Part shown: positions 26,866 to 30,436 of the stretch, in pieces
Layout: each line of letters opens with the position of its first letter
Numbering within the stretch: the stretch's first letter is position 1
IMG/VR virus record: IMGVR_UViG_3300050030_000003
Span: 1-30,436 of that record
DNA length: 30,436 bases
Strand: one strand, 5' to 3'
From: a virus
Made by a program: the position numbers and the translations under genes
The notes under the pieces: model-generated
Seen by the model: the letters and a program-made list of their open reading frames with translations, nothing else
The model's database searches: none
Told to the model about the DNA's origin: nothing

Positions 26866-28238
26866 CAGCGCACCGCCAGTGACAGTCGGGCGGCCTGAAG
26901 TTCGTCTGCCAGACGCATGGCGGCGTCGCGGTTCTCAGCCATCGTGGAGTCGGGCGTGCCTTCGGTCTGCGCGCTCTCGCCGGTCCGTGTGGGAACGCCG
27001 ATGCGCTCGGCTATCGAGTCGCCGTCGACGTCCACGCTCCCGGCCTTCACCAGTTCGGTGAACAGCGAGCCGAGGTAGAGCTTGTCCTCGTCAGACATCC
27101 CGGGGGTGACGATGCGCGGGATGGCAACGTCGCCGAACGTGTAGCGGATCAGCCGAGGCACGATCTGCGCGTTGACGGCGTCGATGATCTCGGAGAACGT
27201 CCCTTGCACACCGAGCAGCCAGACGTCCTTGTGCGTGTCGGACAAGGCGTTGCTCCCGCCGTCGCCGTTGAGCACCTTCTCGGGAGTCAGCAGGCCGAGC
27301 ATCATGCGCATCTCCAGCGCCTTGGCACCCGCGAGGAAAGCGCCGGCGGTCTGCGCGCGCTGCGCGTCCTCCACCAGCGAGACGGCCCAGGAGGCTTCGC
27401 CATCCATCGACGACTGCGTCCACATGCTCGTCGCATCGCTCTGGAAGCCCGCGGCGATCGCGCGTGCCGTGTTGGCGTTCGCGACGCCATCGCTGTTCTC
27501 GCCGGGGGGAAACTCGACGTGAACGGCAGGAGTGGTCCTGCGCGCCATGAAGCGCATGAACAGCGAGTGCAGGATCCGGTGGGCGTACCAGGCGTCGTAG
27601 ACGGAGAGCAGCCGCCCTTCGCCCCAGTAGTTGCCGAAGCGCATCCCGCTTGAGAAGTGGAAGCATCGCTCGGCTTCGAGGTGCAGGTACGGGTAGGTCA
27701 GGCCGAGCCCGTTGAAGTCCTCAAGGCCGTTGACGTAGATGGACACCAGCGACGCGGGGTCGATGTCCTTGACCTTGGACAGCGTCCAGCCGGTGACCGT
27801 GTTCTCGACAACAGCGCCCGCGTCGTCCGCCGTCTTCACGCTCGTGTCGGTGCGCTGGTAGACGGTCTCGAAAGGCGCGCAGCCCTCGTAGACTCCGGTG
27901 CGCGCGCATCCCTTGATGATGGACCCCCACACGGGCTCTATCGCCGCGCGGATGAACTCGGCGTGCAGCGCATCGGGACCGTCCACGTCCCACGGCGCGA
28001 ACCTGAGCGCCAGCTCGGAGAGCGCGGAGCACGCCTTGATCGTGGGGTCGAGCATCATCTTCCGCATGACCGTGAAGCTGATTCCGCTCGGGCGGTACGT
28101 CCCGATGTTGGCTTCCAGGTCGCCGATGTAGCTCGACGCGATAGACCCGCTGCCGTGCCCGGCGATGTCGCCTTCGGGCGGAGTCTCGACGCCTGCGAAG
28201 GCACGGTAAGCGCTACCGAGTCGGGTCGCTATCGTCAC
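26865..28238 (-). CDS. Mu gp29-like portal protein
   Basis: A 457-residue protein starting at GTG 28238 with GGAGG ahead and a GTGA overlap with the terminase. Portal-family features: early helix-rich ARLGSAYRAF-type region, MRKMMLDPTIKACSALSELA, GVYEGCAPFETVYQ, a conserved WYAHRILHSLFMRFMARRTT helix, and GLLTPEKVLNGDGGS near residue 310. This is the DUF935/Mu gp29 pattern. It would form the dodecameric ring at the capsid vertex through which DNA passes. It sits between terminase and minor head genes. Confidence 0.85.
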   Translation of the reverse strand: MTIATRLGSAYRAFAGVETPPEGDIAGHGSGSIASSYIGDLEANIGTYRPSGISFTVMRKMMLDPTIKACSALSELALRFAPWDVDGPDALHAEFIRAAIEPVWGSIIKGCARTGVYEGCAPFETVYQRTDTSVKTADDAGAVVENTVTGWTLSKVKDIDPASLVSIYVNGLEDFNGLGLTYPYLHLEAERCFHFSSGMRFGNYWGEGRLLSVYDAWYAHRILHSLFMRFMARRTTPAVHVEFPPGENSDGVANANTARAIAAGFQSDATSMWTQSSMDGEASWAVSLVEDAQRAQTAGAFLAGAKALEMRMMLGLLTPEKVLNGDGGSNALSDTHKDVWLLGVQGTFSEIIDAVNAQIVPRLIRYTFGDVAIPRIVTPGMSDEDKLYLGSLFTELVKAGSVDVDGDSIAERIGVPTRTGESAQTEGTPDSTMAENRDAAMRLADELQAARLSLAVR

Positions 28239-29878
28239 GTGGTGCCTCCGATGTCCAGACCGCCGCCGAATCCCGCGGACGATGCGCCGCCCGCGTTGTT
28301 GGCGAAGTCGTTCACGAGTTGCGAGAGCGCGTCGGTGAAGTCGTCATGCTCGGCGAACGGGAAGCTCACCAGCTCTTCGATGCAGTCCGCCATCCAACCA
28401 GCCTCACGCGGGTGCGGCAGGAACACGTTGCCCGCCTCGATCATGGGAGTGGCAGCAGCCAGCCGGGCTTCCTTGCTCCCGCGCGGCGGCAGGGCGATGA
28501 TGCCCGGCACGGTGCCCGCGAGCCTGCGTGCGACCTCTGAGCCGTTGGCCGCCTTCTCGATGACCTTGCGGGTAGCCCGGCAGTTGCGAGCGGTGAGCGT
28601 GTGCAGAGCGGCGATGCACCCCGGCAGGCCGAGGCGTTCACGGATGCCGTCGAGCACGTAGACGTTGGCGCCTGCCCTGGCTCCCACGAGCCCCACGGTG
28701 TAGTCGTCTCGCGCCTCTCCCCACAGCCCCATGTCCCAGCTCTGACGATGGCCGGTCAGTGACTCGGGAAGCTCGACGACGTCAGGAGGATCGTCGGCTC
28801 GGCGTCGAAGCGTCCAGTAGCGCAACCATTCGCGCTTGACCATGCCGCCTTCAGCGGGAGTCGGCCGCTGTTGGTACTGCCCGGCGAAGCCGTAGCTCCC
28901 CAGTCGGCGTTTGACGCGCTCGATCTGCGCGGTGTCCTCGCGGGCTTCCCATAGCAGCTCGCCCGTCTTGCGGGTGACCACGCGTCCGCTCCGAGGGAAG
29001 ACGACGGTCTCGTCGACCTCGGCGATGGCCGGCACGCGCACGTGGATCCATCCGCCCTCGTCGAGCACGTGGCCCGTGAGGTCGGACTGGTGCAGGCGCT
29101 GCATGATGAGGACGAATGCCCCGGTGGACTTGTCGTTGAGCCGCGTCGAGAGCGTCTCGTCGAAGAAGCGGTTGGCGGATAGGCGCTTGGCCTCCGAGTG
29201 AGCATCCTGCGGGTTCTGCGGATCGTCGATGACGACGCGATCGCCGCCCTGGCCGGTGGCGCTACCCCCGGTGGAGGTCGCCATCATGTGACCCCGGCGG
29301 TCGTTCTCGTAGTAGGTCTTCACGTTCTGGTCACTCGTGAGCGTGAACGACTTGCCGTAGCCGCCCTGGTACCAGTCGGACTCGACGATGCGACGCCTGG
29401 CCAGCGAGTGCGTGGTCGAGAGGTTGGCGCTGTAGCTTGAGAACAGGTAGCGCATCCCGGGGCGGTCTATCCACTCCCACACCGGCCACATGACGGTGAC
29501 GATCAGCGACTTCATGTAGCGCGGGGGGATGTTGACCACCATCGCGTGAACGGGTTCGGCCGCCGTCCCCATCGCTTCGCAGCACTCGGGGCACGGGGCC
29601 TCGCCGTAGGTGATGCACTCTAGCCATTCGCAGAGGTAGGCGATGTGCCAGTTGTCTACGAAGGCTCCGTGAGGTTCGACGATGCGCCACGCAGCTCGGA
29701 CGAAGTCGTAGAGGCCCCCGCGGGCTCGCGCGTACTCATCGGACCTCGCGGCCTCGTTGCGCTCAGCCTTCAGCTCCATCTGACGCTGCTTGAGGGCGAG
29801 CGTCGCAGAGGAGTTCGTATTCGGAGTCGAGCGCGGAGATCTCGGCTTCGATCTCGTTGAGCGTGCGGTGCCGGACAT
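28235..29878 (-). CDS. terL: Terminase large subunit
   Basis: Up to 547 residues. The ATPase part has a Walker A-like NIPPRYMKS (116-124, Met where Gly is usual), the Walker B VVIDDP (215-220), and the coupling region MQRLHQSDLTGHVLDEGGW. The nuclease part begins QSWDMGLWG (379-387) and has acidic residues near DDYTVG and FAEHDDFTDALSQ. GGAGG lies eight bases ahead of ATG 29878, but starting there gives a 116-base overlap with TerS and a low-complexity N-terminus; ATG 29779 (M34) is the alternative. It cuts and packages DNA with TerS. Confidence 0.9.
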   Translation of the reverse strand: MSGTARSTRSKPRSPRSTPNTNSSATLALKQRQMELKAERNEAARSDEYARARGGLYDFVRAAWRIVEPHGAFVDNWHIAYLCEWLECITYGEAPCPECCEAMGTAAEPVHAMVVNIPPRYMKSLIVTVMWPVWEWIDRPGMRYLFSSYSANLSTTHSLARRRIVESDWYQGGYGKSFTLTSDQNVKTYYENDRRGHMMATSTGGSATGQGGDRVVIDDPQNPQDAHSEAKRLSANRFFDETLSTRLNDKSTGAFVLIMQRLHQSDLTGHVLDEGGWIHVRVPAIAEVDETVVFPRSGRVVTRKTGELLWEAREDTAQIERVKRRLGSYGFAGQYQQRPTPAEGGMVKREWLRYWTLRRRADDPPDVVELPESLTGHRQSWDMGLWGEARDDYTVGLVGARAGANVYVLDGIRERLGLPGCIAALHTLTARNCRATRKVIEKAANGSEVARRLAGTVPGIIALPPRGSKEARLAAATPMIEAGNVFLPHPREAGWMADCIEELVSFPFAEHDDFTDALSQLVNDFANNAGGASSAGFGGGLDIGGTT

Positions 29879-30353
29879 CTATCGGCCCTCCGTTCGCCCC
29901 CGTGTGCTCGACGCGGTTGACGTGCTTCCACCGCTCGGGGCGCCGGTTGCAGAGCCAGAAGATGCAGGCGGTCGTGTCGGCTGCGTGGTACTCGATGACC
30001 TCGCGACCGGCGATGAACGTCCGGCTCTTGACGGACTCGCCGAGAGCGCGCTTGTAGAGCGACTGCTCAACCTCGTCGTCCGGTTCGACCTTGGCCGCTT
30101 TTATGGCTTCCGAGAACTCGATGTGCTCTGCCTGCCACTTCGAGAACGTAGACATCGCGATACCGAGTTCGTCGGCGATCTCAGGGCCGATGAGCCCTAG
30201 CGCGGCGAGAGCTGCAGCAGCGATCGGGTGCGCCTTGGCGTCGTACTTCGTCGGCCGGCCACCCGCGTGCTTCCGCTTTGGTGCGACCTGCGAACTTTCC
30301 GCACCCTCACGCTTGGCGACGATGGCCTCGACCATCGCTTCGGGAGTCTCCAC
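29763..30353 (-). CDS. terS: Terminase small subunit
   Basis: A 196-residue protein from GTG 30353 with an ideal AGGAGG. After a basic segment (KRKHAGGRPTKYDAKAHPIA) comes a helix-turn-helix ALGLIGPEIADELGIAMSTF followed by SKWQAEHIEFSEAIKAAKVE, the DNA-recognition head of small terminases. The rest is helical with FWLCNRRPERWKHVNRVEH, a signature often seen in this family. It recognises the packaging site and recruits TerL, whose gene overlaps. It is the first gene that can be seen on the minus strand. Confidence 0.85.
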   Translation of the reverse strand: METPEAMVEAIVAKREGAESSQVAPKRKHAGGRPTKYDAKAHPIAAAALAALGLIGPEIADELGIAMSTFSKWQAEHIEFSEAIKAAKVEPDDEVEQSLYKRALGESVKSRTFIAGREVIEYHAADTTACIFWLCNRRPERWKHVNRVEHTGANGGPIDVRHRTLNEIEAEISALDSEYELLCDARPQAASDGAEG

Positions 30354-30375
30354 ACGATCACCTCCTGGGAACGTC

Positions 30376-30416
<41 letters not shown>

Positions 30417-30436
30417 AGCCAGGGCGGCGGGGGCGG

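Overview
The window looks like most of a tailed-phage (siphovirus-type) genome or prophage from a high-GC bacterium. Every convincing gene lies on the minus strand, so the biological order runs from right to left. Genes are tightly packed, and most junctions are ATGA, GTGA or TAATG overlaps or gaps of a few bases. Shine-Dalgarno sequences are mostly strong (AGGAGG type) and GTG starts are common. High GC, the lipobox and Tat-like leaders and a CHAP lysin without spanins are compatible with a Gram-positive high-GC host (actinobacterial, perhaps Coriobacteriia-like), but this is inference; no host gene, integrase, repressor or tRNA is present to fix it.

Layout in transcription order. 30353-22728 is the DNA-packaging and head module: TerS, TerL, a Mu gp29-like portal, a Mu F-like minor head protein, a Mu gpI-like protease with an internal scaffold start, a decoration protein and a Mu gpT-like major capsid protein. 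22718-17300 is an unusual cassette: two proteins sharing an HPNG-type domain (one with a lectin-like fold), a predicted lipoprotein, a beta-helix spike, two small proteins and a long repeat-built fibre protein. 17303-14366 returns to head-tail connection and tail tube: connector, gpG-like protein, tail terminator-like protein, Ig-bearing tail tube protein and a tail assembly chaperone with a clear -1 frameshift site. 14356-9470 holds the tape measure, a Dit-like protein with a large insertion, a hub-like protein and an uncatalogued 44-residue protein. 9483-7642 is lysis: CHAP endolysin, four small proteins (two with clear membrane segments) and a two-TM holin candidate, closed by an intrinsic terminator.

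A short control region (about 7640-7459) carries that terminator, a sigma70-like promoter and a leader hairpin. The early genes follow, still leftward: a hypothetical protein, a 750-residue SNF2-helicase/DNA-methyltransferase fusion, a MazG-like protein, RusA, a zinc-ribbon protein, a winged-helix protein, two tiny membrane peptides, a hypothetical, a DUF1351-like protein, a Rad52-like annealing protein, a conserved hypothetical, a Tat-leader protein, a Cys-rich protein, a small SWIM zinc-finger protein, and a gene built of 27-bp tandem repeats that runs off the left edge.

The genome is mosaic: a Mu-type head is joined to a long non-contractile tail, with a Rad52/RusA recombination set rather than Mu transposition genes. 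Both ends look like assembly limits: the left edge stops inside a tandem repeat and the right edge is a G/C homopolymer that is probably artefactual. Early functions, any integration or lysogeny genes, and replication genes probably lie beyond the left edge.
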